In this document: positions 1 through 4,786 of the stretch, piece by piece
How the letters are laid out: every line of letters begins with the position of its first letter
Numbering within the stretch: the stretch's first letter is position 1
NCBI GenBank assembly: GCA_028293405.1
Contig: JAQGOW010000518.1
Coordinates: 1 to 7,404, forward strand
Length of the DNA stretch: 7,404 nt
Direction of reading: 5' to 3'
Source of the DNA: Verrucomicrobiales bacterium
GTDB lineage: Bacteria; Verrucomicrobiota; Verrucomicrobiia; Limisphaerales; Palsa-1400
Notes under the pieces: model-generated
What the model was told of the DNA's origin: nothing
The model's input: only the letters and a program-made list of their open reading frames with translations
Databases searched by the model: none
Translations under genes and position numbers: made by a program

Positions 1-3
1 CCA

Positions 4-35
4 AGCTCCAGAGAAACTTCAAATTCCAAGCTCCA
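4..35 (+). repeat. Heptamer repeat array, left arm
   Basis: Four 7-bp units read on the plus strand: AGCTCCA (4-10), AACTTCA (15-21), AATTCCA (22-28) and AGCTCCA (29-35), with a 4-bp GAGA insert at 11-14. Positions 1-3 (cca) look like the end of another unit, so the array probably continues to the left of the window. The same heptamer appears in the opposite orientation at 85-151, making the two arms able to pair; AAACTTCAA at 14-22 is exactly complementary to TTGAAGTTT at 84-92. No coding function is apparent. Repeats of this type are, to my recollection, frequent between genes in Verrucomicrobia, but the family has no name I can give. Confidence 0.8.
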
Positions 36-84
36 ATGTCGCAGCGAATGTCCAACGCGTTAACGCTTCAAACTGCGTTTACCT

Positions 85-151
85 TGAAGTTTGGAGGTTG
101 GTGCTTGGAGCTTGGAGCTTCTTTGGATCTTGGAGCTTGGATGTTGGAGCT
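85..151 (-). repeat. Heptamer repeat array, right arm (inverted)
   Basis: Nine 7-bp units on the minus strand with consensus AGCTCCA. Plus-strand units are TGAAGTT, TGGAGGT, TGGTGCT, TGGAGCT, TGGAGCT, a 4-bp TCTT break (120-123), then TGGATCT, TGGAGCT, TGGATGT and TGGAGCT. The break mirrors the GAGA break in the left arm. The array ends 3 bp from the stop codon of the uracil-DNA glycosylase gene, so the 3' end of that transcript would begin with this structure. It could act as a transcript end or stabiliser, but no canonical intrinsic terminator is seen. The 49 bp between the arms (36-84) hold a smaller hairpin, AACGC (62-66) with GCGTT (75-79), and no gene. Confidence 0.8.
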
Positions 152-154
152 TTT

Positions 155-877
155 TTACTTCCACACTCCCAACTCCCTCAACTGCCTGGTCACCGTCCCC
201 ACCCAATCCCGATTCGCCGCCGGACACGCCGGGCTCGGATGCAAAATCTGTCCAACCTTCCTCTCCGGCACCACCTCGCGCAACCGCCCCGCCGCAAATC
301 CACCCACGCCGATCACCCATTCCGGATCCAACGCCGCGATCACCGCTTTCAAATGCTTGTCGCAGACTTTGTGTAAGCGTTCCGACGTCGCTTTATTAAA
401 CCGTTCCGCCGCGTAATTCGCGCCGCCCGCTTCGAGAAACGCGAGCGGACAATAATTCGCGACAAAGTGCTCCGCGAAAAAATTCTTTGGCGCCCCAAAC
501 CGTTCCTCAAACAACCCCCACAACCGACGCCCACTCACCTCCGACCGCGGACATTCAAACCCAAGGATCTTCGCCTTCACATGCTGCTTCTCCGGCGGCA
601 CAACCTTGCCATCGATCTTCATCCACTCCCGAACCGCGCGAATCTCACCAAACGGCACCCCCGTTTGCATCATCCCAAAAGGCCCGGGATTCATGCCGAC
701 AAACAGAACGCGTTTGCGCCCGCCACCGAACTTCCGCAAATACTGCTCGTGCGGTTCCCACGCGTATTCCAGCGGGTTATAAACATGCGCCACCGGCAGG
801 CGAAAGCGCAGCCGCCCGGACTCATCGCGGAGTTGTTCAGCGGCACTGATTAATTGGTCTTCGACGGTGGTGGACAT
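155..877 (-). CDS. SMUG1-type single-strand-selective uracil-DNA glycosylase
   Basis: This 240-residue protein should remove uracil (and in known family members oxidised pyrimidines such as 5-hydroxymethyluracil) from DNA, starting base excision repair in the cytoplasm. Seen in the sequence: motif 1, GMNPGPFGM, at residues 61-69, with Asn63 in the water-activating position, followed by QTGVPFG at 71-77; motif 2, HPSPACPAAN, at 213-222, with His213 as the catalytic/uracil-contacting histidine and the intercalating loop running to Trp225. These two signatures are diagnostic of SMUG1 rather than UDG families 1, 2, 4 or 5. Length suits bacterial SMUG1 (the vertebrate form is about 270). The ATG at 877 gives a full N-terminus; no clear Shine-Dalgarno site precedes it. 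It follows the DUF421 gene by 58 bp on the same strand and may be co-transcribed. SMUG1 is far less common in bacteria than Ung. Confidence 0.93.
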   Translation of the reverse strand: MSTTVEDQLISAAEQLRDESGRLRFRLPVAHVYNPLEYAWEPHEQYLRKFGGGRKRVLFVGMNPGPFGMMQTGVPFGEIRAVREWMKIDGKVVPPEKQHVKAKILGFECPRSEVSGRRLWGLFEERFGAPKNFFAEHFVANYCPLAFLEAGGANYAAERFNKATSERLHKVCDKHLKAVIAALDPEWVIGVGGFAAGRLREVVPERKVGQILHPSPACPAANRDWVGTVTRQLRELGVWK

Positions 878-891
878 TGTAATTTGGGTAG

Positions 892-913
892 GGCGCGTCG
901 CTCCGCGCGCGCC
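892..913. repeat. Short GC-rich inverted repeat between genes
   Basis: GGCGCG at 892-897 pairs with CGCGCC at 908-913 around a 10-base loop, in the 58-bp gap between the DUF421 gene and the glycosylase gene. Read on the minus strand it is not followed by a T-run, so a classical intrinsic terminator is not supported. Part of the sequence (GTAGGG ... GTCGCTCCGC) recurs at 3828-3855, which suggests a dispersed intergenic element. Confidence 0.45.
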
Positions 914-935
914 GCCGTGGCATACAAAACCACAC

Positions 936-1463
936 CTAACTGAATTTGTCAGTGTCAGTCGGTTGCGGCTTTGAAGATTTCTCGAACGGAATCACGCTCA
1001 AATCACCACTGCGTTCAATGCGCGCCTCCTTCACCTCACTCGGACTCTCGTGCGATTTGAGCCGCAAATCCTCCAGCAGATCGCGTTCAGTGAACAAATG
1101 GCGTTCCATCGCGTCATGTTGCAGTTCGCCATCAGCAATCACGATGGAATCCGACCCTTTGACCAACCTACCGACCGCGTGAAAACGAAAACTCAGCCAG
1201 GCCAACCACCGATGAAACAACACCACCGCGAGCCCCCCGACCAAGCTCGGGAAAAACGGCGCCGACCCGTTGATGGCACGCGAGAGCATCGACCCGAGGA
1301 TAAACGCGAGGATAAAATCGAACGCTGTTTTTCGCCCGAGAAACCTTTTCGCGCCAAGCCGAACAATCACCAGCGACGCAACGAACACAATCAAAGCGCG
1401 CAAGACGACCTGCAAGTATCCAAGTTCGTGTGGTTCCAGTTTGAGCCCGAGAAGATCCTCCAT
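936..1463 (-). CDS. DUF421/YetF-like membrane protein
   Basis: A 175-residue inner-membrane protein of the DUF421 (YetF-like) family, whose biochemical role is not well defined. Three hydrophobic segments are visible at about residues 17-36, 46-61 and 71-90. The family signature VRLGAKRFLGRKTAFDFILAF spans roughly 34-54. The soluble C-terminal domain (about 104-160) carries the typical pattern: a DG turn (111-112), LLEDLRLKSH (129-138), the SEVKEARIE strand/helix (142-150) and SGDLSVIP (152-159). The tail (161-175) is short, polar and disordered-looking. The ATG at 1463 precedes the first membrane segment with a normal short lead; no strong ribosome-binding site is seen. It lies upstream of the glycosylase gene on the same strand, but nothing links the two functionally. 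Family members in Bacillus are often sporulation- or stress-related; that role should not be transferred here. Confidence 0.88.
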   Translation of the reverse strand: MEDLLGLKLEPHELGYLQVVLRALIVFVASLVIVRLGAKRFLGRKTAFDFILAFILGSMLSRAINGSAPFFPSLVGGLAVVLFHRWLAWLSFRFHAVGRLVKGSDSIVIADGELQHDAMERHLFTERDLLEDLRLKSHESPSEVKEARIERSGDLSVIPFEKSSKPQPTDTDKFS

Positions 1464-1565
1464 GGAACACGTTCGACCAGCAAAGCCCCTGCCTCAAGCC
1501 CGTTCGCAACCTGAAATCGCCGTCAGTCCGCGCCGTAGAACAATGCGGAATCCGATCCCTCGGCA

Positions 1566-1829
1566 TCAGCCGAAAAGTTTATCGAATTCATTGTGCGTTC
1601 CGATCCAGACCCAAATGATTGTATCACCGCGCCGCTCGCCGACGGCTCGATACTGTTCGTTGACGCGCACGGACCAAATATGATCATAGCCACCAAGCTT
1701 TTTGAATCTGAGCGAGGGATGATCCGGGTGACCGGCGAAAAGACTGTAAGCACGTCGCGCCGCTACACGATTGGGTTCGGTCAGTCGCGCGTAAGCTTTC
1801 CAAAAACTCGGCCTGACGCGTGAGATCAC
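1566..1829 (-). CDS. RelE/ParE-superfamily toxin
   Basis: An 87-residue toxin of the RelE/ParE fold; relatives of this sequence style (RelE/HigB) cleave mRNA on the ribosome. Seen: an N-terminal helical part (FWKAYARLTEPNRVAARRAYSLF, about 9-31), then the beta-sheet core with HPSLRFKKLGG (38-47), IWSVRVNEQYRAVG (51-64) and the terminal strand IIWVWIGTHNEFDKLFG (71-87). The H-P-S-L-R-F-K-K-L, W-S-V-R-V and W-I-G-T-H-x-E-(F/Y)-D blocks are typical of type II RelE/ParE toxins. It starts with GTG at 1829-1827, overlapping the antitoxin stop codon as GTGA, so translation is probably coupled to that of the antitoxin. The exact target (ribosome-dependent mRNA or gyrase) cannot be told from sequence; the RelE/HigB-type blocks make mRNA cleavage likelier. 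Confidence 0.85.
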   Translation of the reverse strand: MISRVRPSFWKAYARLTEPNRVAARRAYSLFAGHPDHPSLRFKKLGGYDHIWSVRVNEQYRAVGERRGDTIIWVWIGTHNEFDKLFG

Positions 1830-2044
1830 AGCTTTTTCAAATCGAGCGGTGCGTCACCTTCAGCGGCGGAGTCGCGCAAGAACGCTTCCAAACGCGGCTT
1901 TGGCTGAGTTGAGGAGAGGCTGCGTTCCCAAGCCTGGTCGTCCTGCTGCGCCAAAAGGAAGCGGGCAAAATCGGCCAGTTCGGTTTGTTTGTCAGCCGGC
2001 AAAGCCTCGCACACCTGGACAATCTCTTGGGCTACGGTGCTCAT
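1826..2044 (-). CDS. Antitoxin partner of the RelE/ParE-type toxin
   Basis: A 72-residue protein just upstream of the toxin gene, with the antitoxin-first order usual for type II systems. The N-terminal part (about 1-35) contains the pattern EALPADKQTELADFARFLL (13-31), seen in DUF2281-like small antitoxins ('LP...kq.evldFa.fL'). The C-terminal half is acidic and charged (DDQAWERSL, then a stretch rich in Pro and Asp) and ends with APLDLKKL, a plausible toxin-wrapping tail. I chose the ATG at 2044, although the reading frame stays open to 2119, because the upstream 25 residues are not antitoxin-like and MSTVAQEI is a natural start. The protein probably neutralises the toxin by direct binding and may repress its own promoter, though no clear DNA-binding domain is obvious. 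Confidence 0.78.
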   Translation of the reverse strand: MSTVAQEIVQVCEALPADKQTELADFARFLLAQQDDQAWERSLSSTQPKPRLEAFLRDSAAEGDAPLDLKKL

Positions 2045-2050
2045 ATAATC

Positions 2051-2079
2051 TGAATAACCGCGAAACCGGTGGAACTCAA
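2051..2079 (-). promoter_or_regulatory. Possible promoter of the toxin-antitoxin operon
   Basis: On the minus strand a TTGAGT box (2079-2074; 4 of 6 consensus) and a TATTCA box (2056-2051; 3 of 6) are separated by 17 bp. The -10 box ends only 6 bp before the chosen antitoxin ATG, so the transcript would have almost no leader. An alternative -10, GATTAT (2050-2045), lies directly against the ATG. Individual matches are weak and this is a low-confidence call. Confidence 0.25.
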
Positions 2080-2131
2080 GTCCAGTCGCCCGAACAAGGG
2101 AACCGGGAACACGGTTCAAGACGCTTTGGTC

Positions 2132-2305
2132 TCACTGGCTGTGCCCAAATCCCTCTAAAACATGCTGGCAGAGCACAATGAAGAAAATTAGGAACAAAAC
2201 TGCACCCAGAGCGAACAATGTAGATGAACAATTCTTGTTGTTCGTGAACCTATCGACTGCCAGGAAGAACAACACAAATGCCATGATGATCCAAAAGTAT
2301 GTCAT
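2132..2305 (-). CDS. Small two-helix membrane protein, unknown function
   Basis: A 57-residue open reading frame (ATG at 2305-2303, TGA at 2134-2132). Residues 3-17 (YFWIIMAFVLFFLAV) and 30-47 (LFALGAVLFLIFFIVLCQ) are two strongly hydrophobic stretches joined by a short polar loop, DRFTNNKNCSST (18-29), which predicts a hairpin of two membrane helices with a short polar tail (HVLEGFGHSQ). It starts 12 bp after the stop of the neighbouring single-anchor protein gene on the same strand, as expected for an operon partner. No Shine-Dalgarno site is visible. I recognise no family. Two hydrophobic segments of membrane-spanning length in so short a frame are unlikely by chance, but low-complexity frames can mimic them, so confidence is moderate. 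Confidence 0.5.
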   Translation of the reverse strand: MTYFWIIMAFVLFFLAVDRFTNNKNCSSTLFALGAVLFLIFFIVLCQHVLEGFGHSQ

Positions 2306-2317
2306 CGGTTTCGCGCG

Positions 2318-2743
2318 TTAAAACTCGTACCACTCATTCGTAAGTCGATGCAGCCATTCCTCCGGATGATCTGGAAGCGAGTAAGTATCTTCTCGTCCTT
2401 GAACTTGAACCAGCTGTGAGCCGGAATAATAGATATGGCCGTGGCGCGAGGGATGGCCGTCTTCGCCGTGAAACCAAACAATCAGCGATCCATCAGAATT
2501 CGTTTTGGCTAAGGCGAGGTCTGCGCCGCTCCTACCCGTCGGGAAGTGGTGGTAGACATCCGACAGCAACGCATCCTTCTCCTGAATCTTTCGCACGACT
2601 TCGATGTAGTTCGTAAGTTCATTTGCGATGAACCGCTTCCTAACGTTTCGAAGATGGACCCTGAGACCGGTAATGAACGCGACACTTGCGACCATTGCAA
2701 TCATCGCAATAATTCCAATTGTATATATCTTACGCCGCTTCAT
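2318..2743 (-). CDS. Hypothetical single-anchor membrane protein
   Basis: A 141-residue protein that I do not recognise. A basic start (MKRRK) precedes one hydrophobic segment, IYTIGIIAMIAMVASVAFITGL (about 6-27), giving a signal-anchor with the rest probably outside the cytoplasmic membrane. A charged, probably helical stretch follows (28-62, with NELTNYIEVVRKIQEKDALL), then a small beta-rich domain with LIVWFHGEDGHPSRHGHIYYSGSQLVQV (87-114) and a Trp-rich end, EEWLHRLTNEWYEF. This layout recalls pseudopilin-like or small periplasmic proteins, but no prepilin cleavage site is clear. I prefer the ATG at 2743 over a GTG at 2770, because the extra nine residues come from the hairpin at 2751-2785. 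Likely in one operon with the small membrane protein downstream (12 bp). Confidence 0.6.
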   Translation of the reverse strand: MKRRKIYTIGIIAMIAMVASVAFITGLRVHLRNVRKRFIANELTNYIEVVRKIQEKDALLSDVYHHFPTGRSGADLALAKTNSDGSLIVWFHGEDGHPSRHGHIYYSGSQLVQVQGREDTYSLPDHPEEWLHRLTNEWYEF

Positions 2744-2750
2744 TTTCAGT

Positions 2751-2785
2751 TCCGGGGCTCTCCCCTCCACGGTTCGAGCCCCGGA
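2751..2785. repeat. Perfect 10-bp inverted repeat in an intergenic gap
   Basis: TCCGGGGCTC (2751-2760) and GAGCCCCGGA (2776-2785) are exact reverse complements around a 15-base loop. The hairpin lies between the stop of the FN3-like protein gene and the start of the single-anchor protein gene, both on the minus strand. No T-run follows on the minus strand (the next bases are ACTGAAAATG, including the start codon), so it is not a canonical terminator. It would lie in the leader of the downstream gene, 7 bp before its ATG, and could attenuate transcription or translation. The GGTTCGAGCCCC piece imitates a tRNA T-arm but no tRNA is present. Confidence 0.65.
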
Positions 2786-2797
2786 ATGACGCTAGCT

Positions 2798-3418
2798 TTA
2801 CGGTGCGCAGGTGACAATCACACTTTCGCTCCAATTGCCGACTTCCACGCCGTCCTGAACATACACCGCCTTATACTCGCGCTGTTCGGGTTTGCCGGCG
2901 ACGAGCAGGGGACGCGTGTCGATGTAAGGCGACTCGGTGTCGCGCGCCAGGAAACTGGATTCGGTCTCCGCGCCGCGTTTGCAGTAGAGATTCACGCCGT
3001 CGCCATGCGGGTTGGTGAAGTCGATTTGCGACTGACCATTGACGAGGGCTTTGCCTTTGATGACCGGCGCGGCGGTGTGGATGTTGAAGGTGCTTTCCGG
3101 CCCGTTGATGCCGTAAGTGTCACCGACAGCCAGACTGAAACCGGCGCTGGCTTTGATGCGGTTGGCGTAGAGGCGCGAACGGCCTTCCGTGATGACGCGG
3201 CTGGTGTTTTTGGCGGTCGTGCCGTTTTTGGCCGCAACCTGCGCCGCGTTGTTAGCGGAATATTTGGCGTGGAAATCGGCGTTGTCGGCGCTGATTTGGG
3301 TCACTTCCGCGGCGGTCAAACCGTAGGTCGTGCCGCTGGCGACAGCGGCGGCCTTAAAGGTGTCGTGCCAGGCGAGGAAGTCTGCGTCTTTTTGGGGGAT
3401 GAAGTCCTTTCTAGCCAT
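2798..3418 (-). CDS. Hypothetical protein with helical N-terminal and FN3-like C-terminal part
   Basis: A 206-residue protein without signal peptide or membrane segment. The N-terminal part (1-90) is predicted helical and matches a pattern I associate with uncharacterised bacterial proteins: a start of the type DFIPQKDADFLAWHDTF (5-21), then YGLTAAEV (32-39), many Ala/Asn residues, and RSRLYANRIKAS (80-91) before a YGINGPE turn (102-108). The C-terminal part (about 112-205) has beta-strand alternation with SQIDFTN, GVNLYCKRG, SPYIDTRPLL and EYKAVYVQDGVEVGNWSESVIVTC, resembling a fibronectin type III-like fold. No catalytic motif is seen. A structural or binding role is an inference only. ATG at 3418 is the natural start; no clear ribosome-binding site. 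It lies 21 bp downstream of the heptapeptide-repeat gene on the same strand and is probably co-transcribed with it. Confidence 0.72.
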   Translation of the reverse strand: MARKDFIPQKDADFLAWHDTFKAAAVASGTTYGLTAAEVTQISADNADFHAKYSANNAAQVAAKNGTTAKNTSRVITEGRSRLYANRIKASAGFSLAVGDTYGINGPESTFNIHTAAPVIKGKALVNGQSQIDFTNPHGDGVNLYCKRGAETESSFLARDTESPYIDTRPLLVAGKPEQREYKAVYVQDGVEVGNWSESVIVTCAP

Positions 3419-3439
3419 AATATCTTATTTTCTAGGGGT

Positions 3440-3775
3440 TTACGTTAACTGCAACACATCCGCCAACTGTCCGCCGCTTTCCCCTGAAGGCTTGTGGGAA
3501 CATTTCCGGAGCGCGACGGTGCGGTCGGGAAGCTCCACCATACGGCCGGAGTGTGCGACCGTGCGGTCGGCCAACTCCACCATACGGTTGGAAGGCTCCG
3601 CCATGCGGTCGCGAAGTGCGACCGTGCCGTCGAGGAATGCGACGATGCGGTTGGGGATTGGAACCGTGTGGTCAGAAAACGCGACCGTGCGGTTGAACTG
3701 CCCAACCGTCTGGTTGGAGTTCCCGCCCGTGTCCCGACAACCCGCCGGGACGGCGTATGCTGACGCGCGTGCCAT
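3440..3775 (-). CDS. Heptapeptide-repeat protein (putative)
   Basis: A 111-residue frame whose central 70 residues (about 21-90) are ten consecutive heptapeptides with consensus [DN]-R-[TM]-V-[AE]-[LF]-x, for example DRTVALR, NRMVELA and GRMVELP. The repeat flanks are non-repetitive: MARASAYAVPAGCRDTGGNS at the start and KCSHKPSGESGGQLADVLQLT at the end. Evidence that it is translated: a near-consensus minus-strand promoter just upstream, same strand and close spacing as the genes after it, and unit-to-unit variation that often falls at third codon positions (the Val codon is GTC, GTT or GTG in nine of ten units). Against: the DNA repeat is nearly palindromic, so other frames also look repetitive, including a plus-strand frame at 3494-3763. 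I do not recognise the family. Alternating charged and beta-branched residues in 7-residue steps might form a repeat solenoid, or a coiled coil less well. It may instead be a non-coding repeat leader of the next gene. Confidence 0.5.
   Translation of the reverse strand: MARASAYAVPAGCRDTGGNSNQTVGQFNRTVAFSDHTVPIPNRIVAFLDGTVALRDRMAEPSNRMVELADRTVAHSGRMVELPDRTVALRKCSHKPSGESGGQLADVLQLT
3506..3715 (-). repeat. Tandem array of ten 21-bp imperfect repeats
   Basis: Ten units of exactly 21 bp run without indels. On the minus strand each unit begins with a 12-bp core close to GACCGCACGGTC; on the plus strand the cores lie at 3515-3526, 3536-3547, 3557-3568, 3578-3589, 3599-3610, 3620-3631, 3641-3652, 3662-3673, 3683-3694 and 3704-3715. 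The core at 3557-3568 has perfect 5-bp inverted arms around a 2-bp centre. The remaining 9 bp of each unit are variable. Two subtypes occur (core with CCGTG versus CCATA/CCATG on the plus strand); they alternate in 3513-3596, giving a 42-bp higher-order repeat. Degenerate traces may extend to 3492 and 3743. Confidence 0.92.
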
Positions 3776-3787
3776 GGTTCGCCGGGG

Positions 3788-3815
3788 ATTCTTGCTAAGA
3801 CATAAAACCTGTCAA
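3788..3815 (-). promoter_or_regulatory. Near-consensus sigma-70 promoter
   Basis: On the minus strand a perfect TTGACA (3815-3810) is followed after 16 bp by AAGAAT (3793-3788; 4 of 6 matches to TATAAT). Transcription would start near 3781 and run into the heptapeptide-repeat frame, whose ATG is at 3775, leaving a leader of only about five bases. It could serve the whole minus-strand run down to about 2132. The spacing of 16 is slightly short but functional in many bacteria; promoter rules for this phylum are less certain. Confidence 0.5.
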
Positions 3816-3827
3816 GCGCGTTAATGC

Positions 3828-3855
3828 GTAGGGTGGTTTGCCGTTGTCGCTCCGC
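3828..3855. repeat. Second copy of a dispersed intergenic motif
   Basis: GTAGGG (3828-3833) and GTCGCTCCGC (3846-3855) both occur in the same order at 888-906, where they are closer together by about 9 bp. The copy here lies in the 102-bp divergent gap between the heptapeptide-repeat gene and the metallophosphoesterase gene. Two partial copies are weak evidence for a family. Confidence 0.3.
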
Positions 3856-3877
3856 CCGATTTTGCTAACCTCGCCTC

Positions 3878-4786
3878 ATGCCAATTTATCTTCCGGCCAT
3901 TTCCCGCCGCCGCTTCCTTGCCACCACTTTGACCGCCGCTGCCGGCGCACTCTGCGCACCATCACTCCTCGCCGCCAGACGTAAGACCGACGCCGATACC
4001 TGGGCATTCCTGTCGGACATCCACATCTCCGCCGATCCGAAGAAAGTCGCGCGCAACACCAACATGACCGACAACCTCAAAGCCGTGCGCAAAGAAATTC
4101 TCAGCTGGCCGACCCGCCCCTCTGGACTGCTCGTCAACGGCGACCTTGCTTTTAACAGCGGTGAATCCGTCGACTACGCCGCCGTTACCAAGCTATTCGA
4201 TCCCATCCGCAAAGATCAAATTCCCGTCTGGCTTGGCATCGGCAATCACGACAATCGCGAACGTTTCTGGGACTCCGTCAAATCCGCCAAGAAAACGCAG
4301 ACTGGCCTCGCTGACCGTCAGGTCATGATGATCAGCAACAAACACGCGAACTTCTTCGTCCTCGATTCCCTCATCGAAACCTTGAAGACCCCCGGCTTGG
4401 TCGGCGAAGAACAACGTGAGTGGTTGAAGAAAACCCTGGATGCAAACGCTGACAAACCAGCCATCATCATTTTCCACCACAACCCCGTCGAATCCGGAAT
4501 GGCCGCCAACTTGAACGATGAAAAAGAGATGTTCGAAATCCTGCGCCCTCGCAAACAAGTGAAAGCCTGGTTCTTCGGCCACACCCATTTTTGGAACACC
4601 CAGCAGGACGAAAGCGGCATTCACCTCGTCAACCTCCCATGCGTCGCCTATCCCTTCAAACCCGAAGCCCCGAGTGGTTGGGTTCACAGCACCCTGAAAC
4701 CAGAAGGCATGCGCCTTGAACTCCGTTGCGTCGACAAAACGCACAAACAACAAGGCGACGTCAAAGACCTGAAGTGGCGCGTGTAA
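3878..4786 (+). CDS. Tat-exported calcineurin-like metallophosphoesterase
   Basis: A 302-residue phosphoesterase of the dinuclear-metal calcineurin-like family, similar in motif order to the CpdA/class III cyclic-nucleotide phosphodiesterase group. Seen: a twin-arginine signal SRRRFLATTLTAAAGALCAPSLLAA (9-33); DIH at 47-49; GD at 88-89; GNHD at 122-125; the metal-binding HH at 200-201; and GHTH at 234-237. All five metal-site blocks are present, so the enzyme is expected to be active outside the cytoplasmic membrane. The true substrate cannot be inferred; phosphodiesters or phosphomonoesters are both possible. The start ATG gives the signal its proper position; no Shine-Dalgarno site precedes it. 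It is the only plus-strand gene seen and is convergent with nuoM: its TAA (4784-4786) touches the nuoM stop codon. No functional link to complex I is implied. Confidence 0.92.
   Translation: MPIYLPAISRRRFLATTLTAAAGALCAPSLLAARRKTDADTWAFLSDIHISADPKKVARNTNMTDNLKAVRKEILSWPTRPSGLLVNGDLAFNSGESVDYAAVTKLFDPIRKDQIPVWLGIGNHDNRERFWDSVKSAKKTQTGLADRQVMMISNKHANFFVLDSLIETLKTPGLVGEEQREWLKKTLDANADKPAIIIFHHNPVESGMAANLNDEKEMFEILRPRKQVKAWFFGHTHFWNTQQDESGIHLVNLPCVAYPFKPEAPSGWVHSTLKPEGMRLELRCVDKTHKQQGDVKDLKWRV

Noticed and set aside
892..913. Intrinsic terminator after the DUF421 gene
   Set aside because: The hairpin is not followed by a T-run on the minus strand.
1464..1565. Promoter for the DUF421 gene in the gap after the toxin gene
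   Set aside because: No pair of -35 and -10 boxes with acceptable spacing stood out.
2045..2119. Upstream extension of the antitoxin to 2119
   Set aside because: The added residues are basic and unlike antitoxin N-termini, and the candidate promoter lies within them.
2754..2785. tRNA gene or tRNA fragment
   Set aside because: Only a T-arm-like string is present; no acceptor, D-arm or anticodon arm can be built around it.
2546..3448. Long plus-strand open frame of 300 residues
   Set aside because: It is antisense to two minus-strand genes and to the hairpin between them, and shows no recognisable domain; the minus-strand frames have natural starts and plausible folds.
3506..3715. CRISPR array
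   Set aside because: Units are contiguous with 9-bp variable parts, far too short for spacers, and no cas gene is near.
3494..3763. Plus-strand repeat frame (DRAVG-type heptapeptides) across the 21-bp array
   Set aside because: The near-palindromic core makes both strands look alike. The minus frame has the promoter, the operon context and the better third-position pattern, so the plus frame is taken as a shadow, though not fully excluded.
4193..4753. Minus-strand frame of 186 residues inside the phosphoesterase gene
   Set aside because: It is antisense to a gene with all metal-binding motifs and a Tat signal; it has no start context or domain.
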